Of a stretch of DNA of 64,000 nt, positions 37,611 to 46,904 are shown in pieces. A model generated the notes under the pieces. It had not been told where the DNA came from, did not search any database, and worked only from the letters and a program-made list of their open reading frames with translations. The translations under genes and the position numbers were made by a program. Position 1 is the stretch's first letter, and each line of letters opens with the position of its first letter. The stretch is from Marinifilaceae bacterium (GTDB taxonomy: Bacteria; Bacteroidota; Bacteroidia; Bacteroidales; Marinifilaceae): contig JAFGYE010000116.1 of assembly GCA_016936255.1 (NCBI GenBank), positions 1-64,000 on the forward strand. Direction: 5' to 3'.

Positions 37611-38468
37611 CTAATGAACTAAATAATCTCTCATATCACCTATTTTAGCAACTAATTTTACAAATCCCAATTCATCAACAGAATCAATAAAATCAGTCCC
37701 CTCTTTCATATCTGAAGCTTTTATACTCATTTCAAATAATATCTCAAGTTCCAAAACATCCTGATAAATGGGTTTAATAATTGGATCTGCCTTATTGTCC
37801 CGCAGGATCGTTTTTACAATCTCAACAGACAATTTTTGATTTAAAATTTGTTTGATTAATTCCTCATGTGACTTCTCTTTTAGGTCAACACTCTGAGTCG
37901 CTATATACAGACACTCCACCCAGCCTCCAATTAGCATCAAAGTAGCCAGTGGATACCTGTCCTGCTCACGTAATTGCTGATTCGATTCCATATAAATCTC
38001 AGATATAATATCAACAATCAGCTCCTTATTTGTCACATTGCTTTCAAGCAAACGAATTTTATCTTGTCCAACTGTTCTGAGTACACCTAACGATTCTGCA
38101 AGACTTCTGGACACATTCAGATACTCAATTGAGATCTGATATTGTTCATTCAAGCTTGCATAGCTTAAATCAGCACAATACACACCTAGTGCTATTGATC
38201 TTGATGGGCTTGTTGAATATCCAGGTAAATTCTCCATATTATTCAACAAATCTGCCCTAAAATGAACTCCTGATTTTTTTATTAATAAAGAAATTTCAAT
38301 TGGGCTGGGAAGTACAAAGAAAATTCTCTTCATCTTTTCCGTATTTTCCTGCATCAACTGATAATCCAACAATTCTCCCCCAGATGCCTGCTCCTTATTT
38401 TTTGATGAAAACAAATTGCATGAATTGAACAGTAGTATAATTCCCAAACTCCAAATAATTTTTCTCAT
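37611..38468 (-). CDS. Predicted lipoprotein of unknown function
   Basis: A 285-residue protein starting MRKIIWSLGIILLFNSC, with a lipoprotein cysteine at residue 17; the ATG at 38468 was chosen because it places the signal sequence correctly. The mature part is strongly helical (GVYCADLSYASLNEQYQISIEYLNVSRSLAESLGV, LATLMLIGGWVECLYIATQ). No family name can be given. It is followed by the 143-residue exported protein gene; both may act in the envelope. Confidence 0.65.
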   Translation of the reverse strand: MRKIIWSLGIILLFNSCNLFSSKNKEQASGGELLDYQLMQENTEKMKRIFFVLPSPIEISLLIKKSGVHFRADLLNNMENLPGYSTSPSRSIALGVYCADLSYASLNEQYQISIEYLNVSRSLAESLGVLRTVGQDKIRLLESNVTNKELIVDIISEIYMESNQQLREQDRYPLATLMLIGGWVECLYIATQSVDLKEKSHEELIKQILNQKLSVEIVKTILRDNKADPIIKPIYQDVLELEILFEMSIKASDMKEGTDFIDSVDELGFVKLVAKIGDMRDYLVH

Positions 38469-38855
38469 TGAACTCATTCTGAAGATTAACATCTTACTTT
38501 CATTGAATTTAAATTACAATTTTCTAAGAAAATAACATCTATTTTTTCAAAAATATTTCACAATACAAAATAAAACGGAAAAGAATATTTTGAATTTAAA
38601 ATTAATGTTCTTTACACAAAACTATTTATCTCCTAACACTCAATATAAAATTATTGTATGATTTCTGCTTATAAAATCAACATATGCAAACACATATTTT
38701 TTATAAAAAAAATGCAATTCAAAGCTGTCCTTTCCTTTATCTTCAATTATTTTGTCCCAATCAATTAGGCTTAAATCAAACTCAGGCTAATTAAAATTCA
38801 GATGACATAGTGAGGCGATAAAACAAATAAAATTTACTAGTTTTACATCGAATAA
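38469..38855. other. Intergenic region, divergent
   Basis: A very AT-rich 387-bp spacer between two divergent genes. I see no RNA gene, repeat, hairpin terminator or clear TAnnTTTG box; it presumably holds both promoters. Confidence 0.35.
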
Positions 38856-39389
38856 ATGAACAATTTAATGAGCAATATTAGCAAAAAAGACTTACACAAC
38901 TCCATAATCTTAGGACTTAGCTCTTTGGATAATAAAGTGGTACTCAATTCAATCAGTCAATTACGGAAAGAAGGAAAACCAGAAGATATCGCACCTCTGT
39001 TAGATCTAATGATTTCTAATTCCGATAAGGAAATACAATTATCAATCCATAATTTTCTTGCAGATCTAAAAAATCAGGATTCGGCTAAAATTATTATAGA
39101 GGCAATCGCTAATAAAAAGTATTTAACAATTAAAAAAATCCTAGTCTCGATTTGCTGGGAAGCCAGTATTGATTTTTCAAAATACATCTCAACTTTTGTT
39201 GATTTGTTAATTGTGTCTGATTTTGAAACTTCCTTTGAAGCATTTACTGTAATCGAAAATCTTACAGAAAAAATATCAGAAGAAAGTAAGCCTGTGGAGA
39301 TGGCGAAACTTAAGGATGCCATTTCAGAAGTATCTCCTGAAAAAAAGGGAATACTTCATGAAGCAATTCATATAATCGATCAACTATAA
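38856..39389 (+). CDS. HEAT-like repeat protein
   Basis: A 177-residue soluble, acidic, all-helical protein. Successive helix pairs such as ILGLSSLDNKVVLNSISQLRKEGKPEDIAPLLDLMIS and NSDKEIQLSIHNFLADLKNQDSAKIIIEAI look like HEAT repeats, suggesting a protein-interaction scaffold. No catalytic residues. Function unknown. It ends at a strong terminator shared with the convergent dihydroorotate-dehydrogenase-like gene. Confidence 0.68.
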   Translation: MNNLMSNISKKDLHNSIILGLSSLDNKVVLNSISQLRKEGKPEDIAPLLDLMISNSDKEIQLSIHNFLADLKNQDSAKIIIEAIANKKYLTIKKILVSICWEASIDFSKYISTFVDLLIVSDFETSFEAFTVIENLTEKISEESKPVEMAKLKDAISEVSPEKKGILHEAIHIIDQL

Positions 39390-39395
39390 GAAAGA

Positions 39396-39426
39396 AAAAG
39401 CCGCTTTTGAAGCGGCTTTTATTTTT
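39396..39426. terminator. Convergent terminator
   Basis: 11-bp stem (39396-39406 with 39410-39420) with a TTG loop and T/A-runs on both sides, between the HEAT-like gene and the minus-strand oxidoreductase gene. Confidence 0.8.
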
Positions 39427-40430
39427 TATATTAAAACGTCCTTTTCATTATTCGAAAAGTACCTCATAAACTGTGCTCTTTCATACAAACCTGGATTCTG
39501 AATGCTTCCATAATTTAAACTGCCACGAAATTCATCAACAGTCTTAAATCCTTTTTTGCTCATCCAACTGGTTATATCTCCCAATATATTGGTAATCTGA
39601 TCGAAACCATGCTCATATACAGTCGAACAAATCTGTACTGTTTTAGCACCTGCCAACAATTGCTTGATTGCAGCCTCACCATTATGAATACCTGTTGAAG
39701 CAGAAATATCGATTCCTTTAATTTTATCAGACAACATACCAACCCAACGAAGAGATTTGCGAATATCACTTGCAGAGCTCAAAACCTCAGCACTTGTAAT
39801 TTTCATTTTCTCAATATCGATATCAGGTTCGTAAAAACGATTAAACAGCACCAATGCATCTGCTCCATCTGCATTTAAACGATTAGCAACAGAAAATAAA
39901 TTGGTGAAATATATTCCAAGCTTCATTGATATTGGAATATGCACTTCCTTTTTAACTGCATTAAATATATTGTAATATAAATTTTCGTATTGTGTAGAAC
40001 TCATGTTTCTATCACTTGGAACGATAAACACATTTAGCTCAATAGCATCTGCGCCGGCTTTTTCAATTTCTTTAGCAAAAGAAGTCCAATCCGATGAAGA
40101 AACACAATTGATACTTGCAATTACAGGAATCGAAACAGCCTTCTTGGCTTCCTTGATAAGAGTCAAATAATTTGAAACAGAATTTCCTTTGATGTAAGTC
40201 TGAATATAATCTTCAGCTTCGGGATAACTCGTATTTGCAGGATCCTTACCAATCAGATTTTTAGCTTCGTTGCTGATTTGTTCTTCGAATAAAGACTTTA
40301 AAACAACTGCTCCAGCCCCTTTCTCTTCAATAATTTTAATTTTTCTTACAGAATTTGTAAGTCCGGAACTGCTGACAATTAAAGGATTCTTTAACTGCAA
40401 TCCCATATAAGTGGTTTCAAGATTAATCAT
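39426..40430 (-). CDS. Dihydroorotate dehydrogenase-like flavoprotein
   Basis: A 334-residue TIM-barrel FMN enzyme resembling class 1 dihydroorotate dehydrogenase (LKNPLIVSSSGLTNSVRKIKIIEEKGAGAVVLKSLF, ASINCVSSSDWTSFAKEIEKAGADAIELNVF, SMKLG, ASTGIHNGEAAIKQLLAGAKTVQICSTVY). It belongs to the group annotated dihydroorotate dehydrogenase-like, which is distinct from true PyrD; the true substrate is unknown. The ATG at 40430 was chosen because homology begins MINLETTYMGL. A TATATTTG box on the minus strand at 40469-40476 may be its promoter. Confidence 0.85.
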   Translation of the reverse strand: MINLETTYMGLQLKNPLIVSSSGLTNSVRKIKIIEEKGAGAVVLKSLFEEQISNEAKNLIGKDPANTSYPEAEDYIQTYIKGNSVSNYLTLIKEAKKAVSIPVIASINCVSSSDWTSFAKEIEKAGADAIELNVFIVPSDRNMSSTQYENLYYNIFNAVKKEVHIPISMKLGIYFTNLFSVANRLNADGADALVLFNRFYEPDIDIEKMKITSAEVLSSASDIRKSLRWVGMLSDKIKGIDISASTGIHNGEAAIKQLLAGAKTVQICSTVYEHGFDQITNILGDITSWMSKKGFKTVDEFRGSLNYGSIQNPGLYERAQFMRYFSNNEKDVLI

Positions 40431-40538
40431 GCTATTTGATTTTTTAATATTTTTCAATCGGTAACGAACAAATATAGTAAATTCAAAAGAGATATTTACA
40501 TCCTTAGTAGTGACTTAAACTATTAAAATCCTCAGAAT

Positions 40539-41204
40539 TTAATATCTCGATCCGAATATTGTACTTCCTACTCTTATCATAGTACTTCCCTCACTTATTG
40601 CCAGCATATAATCATCTGACATTCCCATTGAAATTTCTTTAAATTCTTCTCTATCTGCAAAGAAATCGGATTTTAAACTTTCAAATATGGATTTCAGATT
40701 ACCAAACTCATTTCTAATCTGAACTTCGTTGTTAGTGTATGTAGCCATTCCCATTACACCCACAATCTCAATTGATTTTAATGAATTAAAATCTTCCGAG
40801 GTAAGCAGTTCTTTTGCCTCATCAATAGTAAGACCAAATTTAGTTTCCTCCGAAGCAATATGAAATTGCAGCAAGCATTTAATAACTCTGTTATTCTTCT
40901 CTGCCTGCCTATTAATTTCTTTCAGTAATTTAATACTATCAACAGCATGGATAAGCTGCACGAACGGTGCGATATACTTTACCTTATTGGTCTGAAGATG
41001 ACCAATAAAATGCCATTCTATATCCTTGGGAAGTTCGTGATATTTTTGCGCTAATTCCTGTGGTTTATTTTCACCAAAAATCCGGTATCCACCTTCATAG
41101 GCTTCTATTATATCCTCTTTAGGTTTGGTTTTTGATACTGCTACCAATTTTACGTCAGCAGGAATTTTCGCTAGAATAGTGTTAATTATTTGAGGTATGC
41201 TCAT
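40539..41204 (-). CDS. YggS/PROSC-type PLP-binding protein
   Basis: A 221-residue pyridoxal-phosphate homeostasis protein. The PLP lysine lies in KLVAVSKTKP, with FGENKPQEL, WHFIGHLQTNKVKYI, KFGL and the terminal SMGMSDDYMLAISEGSTMIRVGSTIFG, all diagnostic. The protein buffers PLP and affects amino-acid metabolism; it has no known enzymatic activity. A minus-strand TAATTTTG box at 41234-41241 precedes it. It stands between the two-component pair and the oxidoreductase gene, with spacers of about 72 and 108 bp. Confidence 0.93.
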   Translation of the reverse strand: MSIPQIINTILAKIPADVKLVAVSKTKPKEDIIEAYEGGYRIFGENKPQELAQKYHELPKDIEWHFIGHLQTNKVKYIAPFVQLIHAVDSIKLLKEINRQAEKNNRVIKCLLQFHIASEETKFGLTIDEAKELLTSEDFNSLKSIEIVGVMGMATYTNNEVQIRNEFGNLKSIFESLKSDFFADREEFKEISMGMSDDYMLAISEGSTMIRVGSTIFGSRY

Positions 41205-41276
41205 GGCAAATTGCAGATTTTAAATTTCAGATTCAAAATTACAACTTTTATGGATTTTGATGTGTTGTTTGGGATT

Positions 41277-41969
41277 TTAATTATTTTCTGATAAAATAAA
41301 ACCAACTCCATGCACATTTTCAATTTTTATGGTAGAATCCAATTTTAAGTGCTTCCTTAATTTCGTAATAAAAACATCCAGGCTTCGTCCCATAAAATAA
41401 TCATTCTCGCCCCAAACGTTTACCAGGATATCTTCTCTTCGCAATACGTTGTTTTTATTTTGCAATAGCAGATACAAAACATCACCCTCCTTTTGGGTAA
41501 TACGGGAAACCTCTCCATTTAATGTCAAATTAAGATTTGCATGATCGTATATAAATTTTCCCACTTTAAATATTTGTTCTTTTATTTCGGGTGTTGTGTT
41601 AACACGTTTTAATACAGCATTAATTCTTCGGACTAACTCATCCTCATCAAAAGGTTTCGTGATATAATCATCTCCACCCAAATCAAAACCTTTTAACTTA
41701 TCCTCCTTCAGCGATTTCGCAGTTAAAAAGATAATGGGAACCTCTTGATTAATTTCACGAATCTTTTTCCCCAAAGTAAAACCATCCATTTTTGGCATCA
41801 TGCAATCCAATAAACAAAGGTCAAACTTAGAATTAGAGAAAGACTCGAATCCTTTCTCCCCATCTCGGGCTAAACATACCGAAAAGCCCTCCATTTTTAG
41901 AAATTCATTTAAAACAAGACCTAAATTAGAATCATCCTCAACTAGCAATATATTTTTAGAATTGGTCAT
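41277..41969 (-). CDS. OmpR-family response regulator, RprY-like
   Basis: A 230-residue regulator. The receiver (ILLVEDDSNLG, LCLLDCMMPKMDGF, IFLTAKSLKEDKLKGFDLGGDDYITKPFD) is followed by a winged-helix output domain (ISRITQKEGDVLYLLLQNKNNVLRREDILVNVWGENDYFMGRSLDVFITKLRKHLK). The upstream kinase gene ends 9 bp before it, forming a pair like Bacteroides RprX/RprY, which responds to oxidative and envelope stress. The divergent Lys/Cys-rich gene is a candidate target. Confidence 0.9.
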   Translation of the reverse strand: MTNSKNILLVEDDSNLGLVLNEFLKMEGFSVCLARDGEKGFESFSNSKFDLCLLDCMMPKMDGFTLGKKIREINQEVPIIFLTAKSLKEDKLKGFDLGGDDYITKPFDEDELVRRINAVLKRVNTTPEIKEQIFKVGKFIYDHANLNLTLNGEVSRITQKEGDVLYLLLQNKNNVLRREDILVNVWGENDYFMGRSLDVFITKLRKHLKLDSTIKIENVHGVGFILSENN

Positions 41970-41978
41970 AAAATAATT

Positions 41979-43247
41979 TTAGATTGATGGCAAAACAATA
42001 GTAAAGGTACTGCCAGAGTTTCTTTTGCTCAAAACATTTATTGAACCTTTATGAGAATCAATGATCATTTTTGAATAGGACAAGCCAATACCAAAACCTT
42101 TCACATCATGCAAGTCGCCGGTTGGAGCTCTGTAATATCTATCGAATACATGCTTCTGCTCCTCTTTAGTCATTCCAATTCCCTTATCGGTTACCGCAAT
42201 ATAAAGGTCTCCATTCGTGTTTTTAGTCTCAACTTCTATTTCTGGTTTAGATTCGGAATACTTCACTGCATTATCCAGAAGATTTAACAATACATTCTGC
42301 AGTAAATCTTTATCACCACAAACCATATCATTTTCCGCATTCAGCCTGTACGTTATGGTTCCTTCCCGCTCTGCCAATTGCACGGAAATAAAATCGGAAC
42401 ACTCTTTTAATAAGGAGTGCAAATTTATTTGATCTGAATTTAACTGCAATTCTCCGCGTTCCATACAAGCCAGTTTCAACAACTGATCTACTTGACTTTT
42501 CAAGCGATTATTCTCTGAAAAAATCATGCTTGAATAATGAACAACCTGATCGGGATCTGCATGAATCTTATTTCGTTTTAACATTCCACTGGCCAATGAA
42601 ATTGTTGCCATTGGGGTCTTAAACTCGTGTGCGATATTATTTATTAGATCTGTAGTTCGACCCAAAATTTTTTTGTCATTAATCAATGAAAAAACAGTTA
42701 TCCCGAAAAATGTACAAAGAATTAAGATGAGAATTAATGAGCAAATAAACATACTTCCCATGCTATCCATTAAATTCTTCTCTCTTTTTTGGAAATAGAC
42801 ATTTAATATTGCCTTATCATGACTTAATGCTTTCCGCAAACTATAATAGAAGCATTTACTTTTAGGCTGCTCGTCAGCAGTACTAAGCACTTCGATGGTA
42901 TATGGCGATTGAATCTGATAATTTTTGAATTGCTGATGAATAATAGAATCCAAGCGACTCACCTCCATCTTTAAAAGCTCACTATCCGAAGCATTGTATT
43001 TAGATTTAGACATGCACTCACGCATCTTTTCACAACTTTCCTGATCCTTTGTAAACTCATCAACGGACTCATGCAAGGCCAAACCAACCCGATGATTGAA
43101 TTGCTCTTCATTTAAGCTTCGGGCTCTGCTTATCCATCGAATTTGAATTAAAAGAAGAAGAAGCAGAACAATTATTGATATAACAATAAATATCTGGATT
43201 CTATATATTTTAAATTTTCGAATTGTATTTTTAAACAACAAACTCAT
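41979..43247 (-). CDS. Sensor histidine kinase, RprX-like
   Basis: A 422-residue membrane kinase. Two transmembrane helices (about 15-38 and 168-192) bracket a periplasmic sensor of about 130 residues with a cysteine pair (ESCEKMRECMSK). The HisKA H-box NNIAHEFKTPMATI retains the phospho-accepting His, followed by the N-box (NVLLNLLDNAVKYSES), DKGIGM, FDRYYR and GFGIGLSYSK. It should autophosphorylate and pass phosphate to the adjacent OmpR-type regulator. A TAATTTTG box at 43297-43304 (minus) may be the operon promoter. Confidence 0.92.
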   Translation of the reverse strand: MSLLFKNTIRKFKIYRIQIFIVISIIVLLLLLLIQIRWISRARSLNEEQFNHRVGLALHESVDEFTKDQESCEKMRECMSKSKYNASDSELLKMEVSRLDSIIHQQFKNYQIQSPYTIEVLSTADEQPKSKCFYYSLRKALSHDKAILNVYFQKREKNLMDSMGSMFICSLILILILCTFFGITVFSLINDKKILGRTTDLINNIAHEFKTPMATISLASGMLKRNKIHADPDQVVHYSSMIFSENNRLKSQVDQLLKLACMERGELQLNSDQINLHSLLKECSDFISVQLAEREGTITYRLNAENDMVCGDKDLLQNVLLNLLDNAVKYSESKPEIEVETKNTNGDLYIAVTDKGIGMTKEEQKHVFDRYYRAPTGDLHDVKGFGIGLSYSKMIIDSHKGSINVLSKRNSGSTFTIVLPSI

Positions 43248-43433
43248 AGCCTAATACCCCTCCTTAACATCCTTATTTTATGATCTTTTTACAAGCCAAA
43301 ATTAGTTTAAATTTTAAGAGTTTTTAATGCTTTAACAATTTATTAACAAGAGATAAAAAGATCTTTTACGTTCTTTAGAATACAATTCAAAATAAGACTA
43401 AAACGAATTATATTAACATTTAAATTAAAAAAC

Positions 43434-43790
43434 ATGAAAAAGTTATTATTTGGACTTCTATTTGTATTTGCTGTAAATGTAGTAAGCTTTGCTGCACAAC
43501 CTGCAATTTCAATCATCGATAATGAAATTTCTTTATCTCAGGATCAAGATCAAAAACAGGATCAGGAGAAGAAAAAAGTTGAAAAGAAAAAATGTGAAAA
43601 AAACTGCACAAAAGCCTGTTGCACAAAAGACGCTAAAGCTGAAAAATGTGATAAGGCAAAAAAATGCACAAAGGAAGCCAAAGCAGAAAAGTGTGAAAAA
43701 GACAGTAAAAAATCTTGTTGTACTAAAGAAGCTAAGACAGATACAAAATGCACTAAAGACTGCAAAAAAGAATGTTGTAAGAAATCATAA
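43434..43790 (+). CDS. Secreted Lys/Cys-rich repeat protein
   Basis: A 118-residue protein with a signal peptide (about 1-21, ending SFAA). After a Gln/Asp-rich linker the last 70 residues are almost only Lys, Cys, Glu, Asp, Ala and Thr, with 13 cysteines, several as CC pairs. Imperfect repeats such as CCTKDAKAEKC, CTKEAKAEKC and CCTKEAKTDTKC are visible. The protein could bind metal like a metallothionein or act as a thiol buffer in the periplasm. It is divergent from the RprXY-like pair (186-bp spacer), whose sensor also carries a cysteine pair, so regulation by that system is plausible. Confidence 0.75.
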   Translation: MKKLLFGLLFVFAVNVVSFAAQPAISIIDNEISLSQDQDQKQDQEKKKVEKKKCEKNCTKACCTKDAKAEKCDKAKKCTKEAKAEKCEKDSKKSCCTKEAKTDTKCTKDCKKECCKKS

Positions 43791-43810
43791 GGATATCTTA
43801 GATATTTTTA

Positions 43811-43840
43811 AACCCTTCAAAATAATTGAAGGGTTTTTTT
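43811..43840 (+). terminator. Terminator after the Lys/Cys-rich gene
   Basis: 10-bp stem (43811-43820 with 43826-43835), 5-nt loop, T-run at 43834-43840. Confidence 0.8.
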
Positions 43841-43906
43841 ATGCAGTTTGGTACAATTTATGTTATTATTTACAAGATAATTTAATGGAATATAAATTGT
43901 TTTGCG

Positions 43907-44485
43907 ATGAAAAATCTGTTGTTTTTAGTTATTGGTATTTTCGGTTTTTCCGGTGTATTTTCCCAGAATGTTGAAAGATACATGGAATATCATGATAAAG
44001 GGAGAACGCTTATATTACAGGGAGAATATGAAAAAGCCGTCCTTTACTTAGACACTGCAATTAATATTATGCCATACTATTCCACCATTTTTCAAGATCG
44101 TGGATACGCAAAAATGCAATTAAAGAAATACGCCGAAGCAATTCTTGATTTTGATCATGTGTTGAGCAAAAAACCTTATTTATCGGAAGTACGACTACAA
44201 AGAGGCATGGCACTTTACCACCTAAATCGTTTAAACGAATCAGAATCTGATTTAATCGAAGTCTTAAACAGCAATCCAAATAAAAGCCGGGAGGTAATTA
44301 TTTATCTTGATAACATTCAAAAAGAACGGGAAATAACAGCACAACAAAATTATGATGCGATGCTGCAGTCAATTCGATTTCAAGTCGAAAATGAACGACT
44401 TTACCGGGCTCGCCATCGGGAAGAAGTGATCTGGAATACTGTAGTTCCTTTGGCATTCTGGACTACTGTATTTTTAACCTGGTAA
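43907..44485 (+). CDS. Exported TPR-repeat protein
   Basis: A 192-residue protein with a signal peptide (about 1-20, ending VFSQ) and about three tetratricopeptide repeats (GRTLILQGEYEKAVLYLDTAINIMP, DRGYAKMQLKKYAEAILDFDHVLSKKP, RGMALYHLNRLNESESDLIEVLNSNP). A hydrophobic stretch near the C-terminus (TVVPLAFWTTVFLTW) may be a membrane tail. TPRs mediate protein contacts in the periplasm. Its end overlaps the convergent antiporter gene by 12 bp, with no terminator between. Confidence 0.8.
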   Translation: MKNLLFLVIGIFGFSGVFSQNVERYMEYHDKGRTLILQGEYEKAVLYLDTAINIMPYYSTIFQDRGYAKMQLKKYAEAILDFDHVLSKKPYLSEVRLQRGMALYHLNRLNESESDLIEVLNSNPNKSREVIIYLDNIQKEREITAQQNYDAMLQSIRFQVENERLYRARHREEVIWNTVVPLAFWTTVFLTW

Positions 44486-46492
44486 ATCTAAATCGGTCTT
44501 GATTGACTTTCTTTTGAACGAAATTGATTTCCCCTTAAAACGAGCTTTATTATAACTAGGTAAGTCTGTATCTTCCATTTTTAAACGAACTTTTTCCAGG
44601 CTTTCCACAGAACCAACAACGGTTAGTACATCACCCAATCGAAGTCGTGTATATCCAGTTGAAATCAAGGTGTTATTATTACGTTTGGTAGCCAAAATAA
44701 TAACATCAGTAGGAATTTGCAGATCCCTTAAAGTGATGCCATGCAATTCTTTATTTTGCATTTCAATGTCTACAGTATCCTGATCTTTCTCCATACCAAG
44801 TAACAATGAGGTTGCAATAGGTGATCGCACCAGGTGATCCATTAAGCTTACCATTACAGTAGAGGGTTCAACAATCAGAGCTCCAAGCTCGTGGAACTTG
44901 CTTACATAACTCCTCTCATTTACCCTAACAACCACATCCCGGGTCCCAAAATGCTCGTAAGCTAATTCACAAAACTTAAGATTTTCCTCATCTTGGTTCA
45001 ATAATACTATGGCATCGGCTTTATCCACTTCAAGTCTCTTTAATTCAATCAGACTTAATTCTTTTACATGAGTTACATCTACCCCATGGTATTCCAGCTT
45101 GGCTCTCTCCTCATTACGGGTTACTAATTTAACAACCCAGCCATGTTCCATTAACTGACGTGCTAAAGCAAGTGATTGTCCCTCCAAACCAAAAATAATC
45201 GCTTTTTGAATCTTATTTTCATGCAATAGTTCTTTCTTCTTATGGCTCTCTCCAACCATTAAAATAAACCATTTAAAAAGTGGCGGACCGCATATCTCAT
45301 TGAGTACAATAACTCCAATTAATATAGCTCCAAATTGAGGCCCCCAGTCGGGATATTTCACTGCCACTACCGATACTAATCCAATTGCAACTCCAGCCTG
45401 AGTAACATATGGCATCCACGAAAACCTGTTTATCCTGAACGGATCACCTCCTAAAGTTCCTCCGATAAATGCCCCAATAGCCATACTGATCAGTCTAATT
45501 GCAAAGAACAACAGTGCCACCGCCCATGTTTGAGCTAGAATATCTAAAGAAACTGATGCACCAGTTAGAGTATAAAAAATAATGTAAATAGTTGGAACAA
45601 CCAATTCAATAATTTTAATAAACTCTCTGCGATAGCTTCCAAAATTAACTACAACAAAGCTTCCAATAATACAAATCAACAAAGGTTCGATATACAATTC
45701 AAACCCAAGTAAATTTTGGCTTTCTGCGCCTACGAAATGAGCCAACAAATAAATGCCATATCCCATTACAACGAGAAGAATGGCTTTTTGCATGGTAGGT
45801 ATTCCACGAGCCAAAAGCCAATTAATAGTTTGACCCAGCAAAAAACCGATTAAAATAGAAAGACATAATTCTCCAATTAGAATAACAACTAACCAAATAT
45901 CAAATGGAACTTTAGAAATTAAAGCTCCGGAAATGGCAAAACAAATGGTAAACAAAATGATTACCAGAACATCCTTTATTACGGTAACTCCAATAGCGGT
46001 TTGTGTATATGGCCCTTTCGCCCTCATCTCATTAATTACTGCAATTGCAGATGCCGGAGAGCGGGTAATAAAGATGGTCCCAACAAGCAAAGCAATGGCA
46101 AGTTTCACTTGCCATTCGAGCTGTGCCATAAATGGTAGTCTTCTTGATAAAAAGAAAATCGCGAAAACACTCAAACCAAATGTAAAAAAAAGCTGACTAA
46201 AAGTCATCCATTTAATACTTTTCATCCTTCCCTTCAACTCCTTTAAGTAAAGTTCTGCCCCTGCAGCAAAAGCAATAAAAGCCAAACATATTTCGTTTAT
46301 GAAATGCAGTTGCGTAATGGCCTTTAGCGGGACGAAGTTTAAAATAAATGGTCCTGAGAGAATTCCAATAAAGAGAAGACCTGTTATAATAGGTAATTTA
46401 ACCTTAGGAAAATAACGTGAGATTCTATTTGCAGCAACTGCAACAATTAAAAACCCCATGATTAAAACAAATATTTCCAAATAATTATTCAT
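44474..46492 (-). CDS. CPA2-family cation:proton antiporter with RCK domains
   Basis: A 672-residue transporter. About twelve hydrophobic helices span residues 1-415 (Na+/H+ exchanger type, including FIAFAAGAELYLKELKGR and TRSPASAIAVINEM). A TrkA-N-like domain (about 425-545: KAIIFGLEGQSLALARQLMEHGWVVKLVTR, DAIVLLNQDEEN) and a TrkA-C domain (about 570-640: ITLRDLQIPTDVIILATKRNN, TRLRLGDVLTVVGS) follow. Such proteins exchange K+ or Na+ for H+ under nucleotide control. Given cdaA in this genome, c-di-AMP binding to the TrkA-C part is a testable idea. Confidence 0.9.
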   Translation of the reverse strand: MNNYLEIFVLIMGFLIVAVAANRISRYFPKVKLPIITGLLFIGILSGPFILNFVPLKAITQLHFINEICLAFIAFAAGAELYLKELKGRMKSIKWMTFSQLFFTFGLSVFAIFFLSRRLPFMAQLEWQVKLAIALLVGTIFITRSPASAIAVINEMRAKGPYTQTAIGVTVIKDVLVIILFTICFAISGALISKVPFDIWLVVILIGELCLSILIGFLLGQTINWLLARGIPTMQKAILLVVMGYGIYLLAHFVGAESQNLLGFELYIEPLLICIIGSFVVVNFGSYRREFIKIIELVVPTIYIIFYTLTGASVSLDILAQTWAVALLFFAIRLISMAIGAFIGGTLGGDPFRINRFSWMPYVTQAGVAIGLVSVVAVKYPDWGPQFGAILIGVIVLNEICGPPLFKWFILMVGESHKKKELLHENKIQKAIIFGLEGQSLALARQLMEHGWVVKLVTRNEERAKLEYHGVDVTHVKELSLIELKRLEVDKADAIVLLNQDEENLKFCELAYEHFGTRDVVVRVNERSYVSKFHELGALIVEPSTVMVSLMDHLVRSPIATSLLLGMEKDQDTVDIEMQNKELHGITLRDLQIPTDVIILATKRNNNTLISTGYTRLRLGDVLTVVGSVESLEKVRLKMEDTDLPSYNKARFKGKSISFKRKSIKTDLDLPG

Positions 46493-46904
46493 TCAATTAG
46501 ATTAAGGTTAAAAAGATCGTTTGCATTTGTCTTACTTATTCCAATTTTAAGATACAGAATTATATCAATCAAAGCAACGAGGTAAATTGATTAGCCATTT
46601 ATTTGGAAAAAAAATTAGAGTGCCGATTCATTAAAATAATGCGGATTGATAATGAAAAAACAGGTTTACTACTCTAGTAGTTGCCTCACAAACATTTAAA
46701 TTGTTCATATCCGAACACCAACTGTACGATATCCAACACTATTAAGACTGCATAAAAACAACCCAAGTCCGCTACATTCTGACACACACACAATTACAGC
46801 TAATGGCACAAATCCTGATATATAAAAAGTGTAAAACAAGTATGATTTAATACGAATCATAATTTTATTGAATTAAAAAACAATTAACGAATTAACCAAC
46901 TCAA
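46493..46904. other. Intergenic region, divergent
   Basis: A 412-bp AT-rich spacer between the antiporter gene and a lipoprotein gene. It contains a perfect 14-bp palindrome ACTACTCTAGTAGT near 46670 and a short inverted repeat (ATGATT/AATCAT) near 46840-46860, which could be operator sites. No gene or RNA was recognised. Confidence 0.35.

Noticed and set aside
43489-43974. 161-codon Lys-rich frame overlapping the Lys/Cys-rich gene and the TPR gene
   Set aside because: It is a frame shadow of the repetitive A-rich coding sequence, has no signal peptide and runs through a strong terminator.
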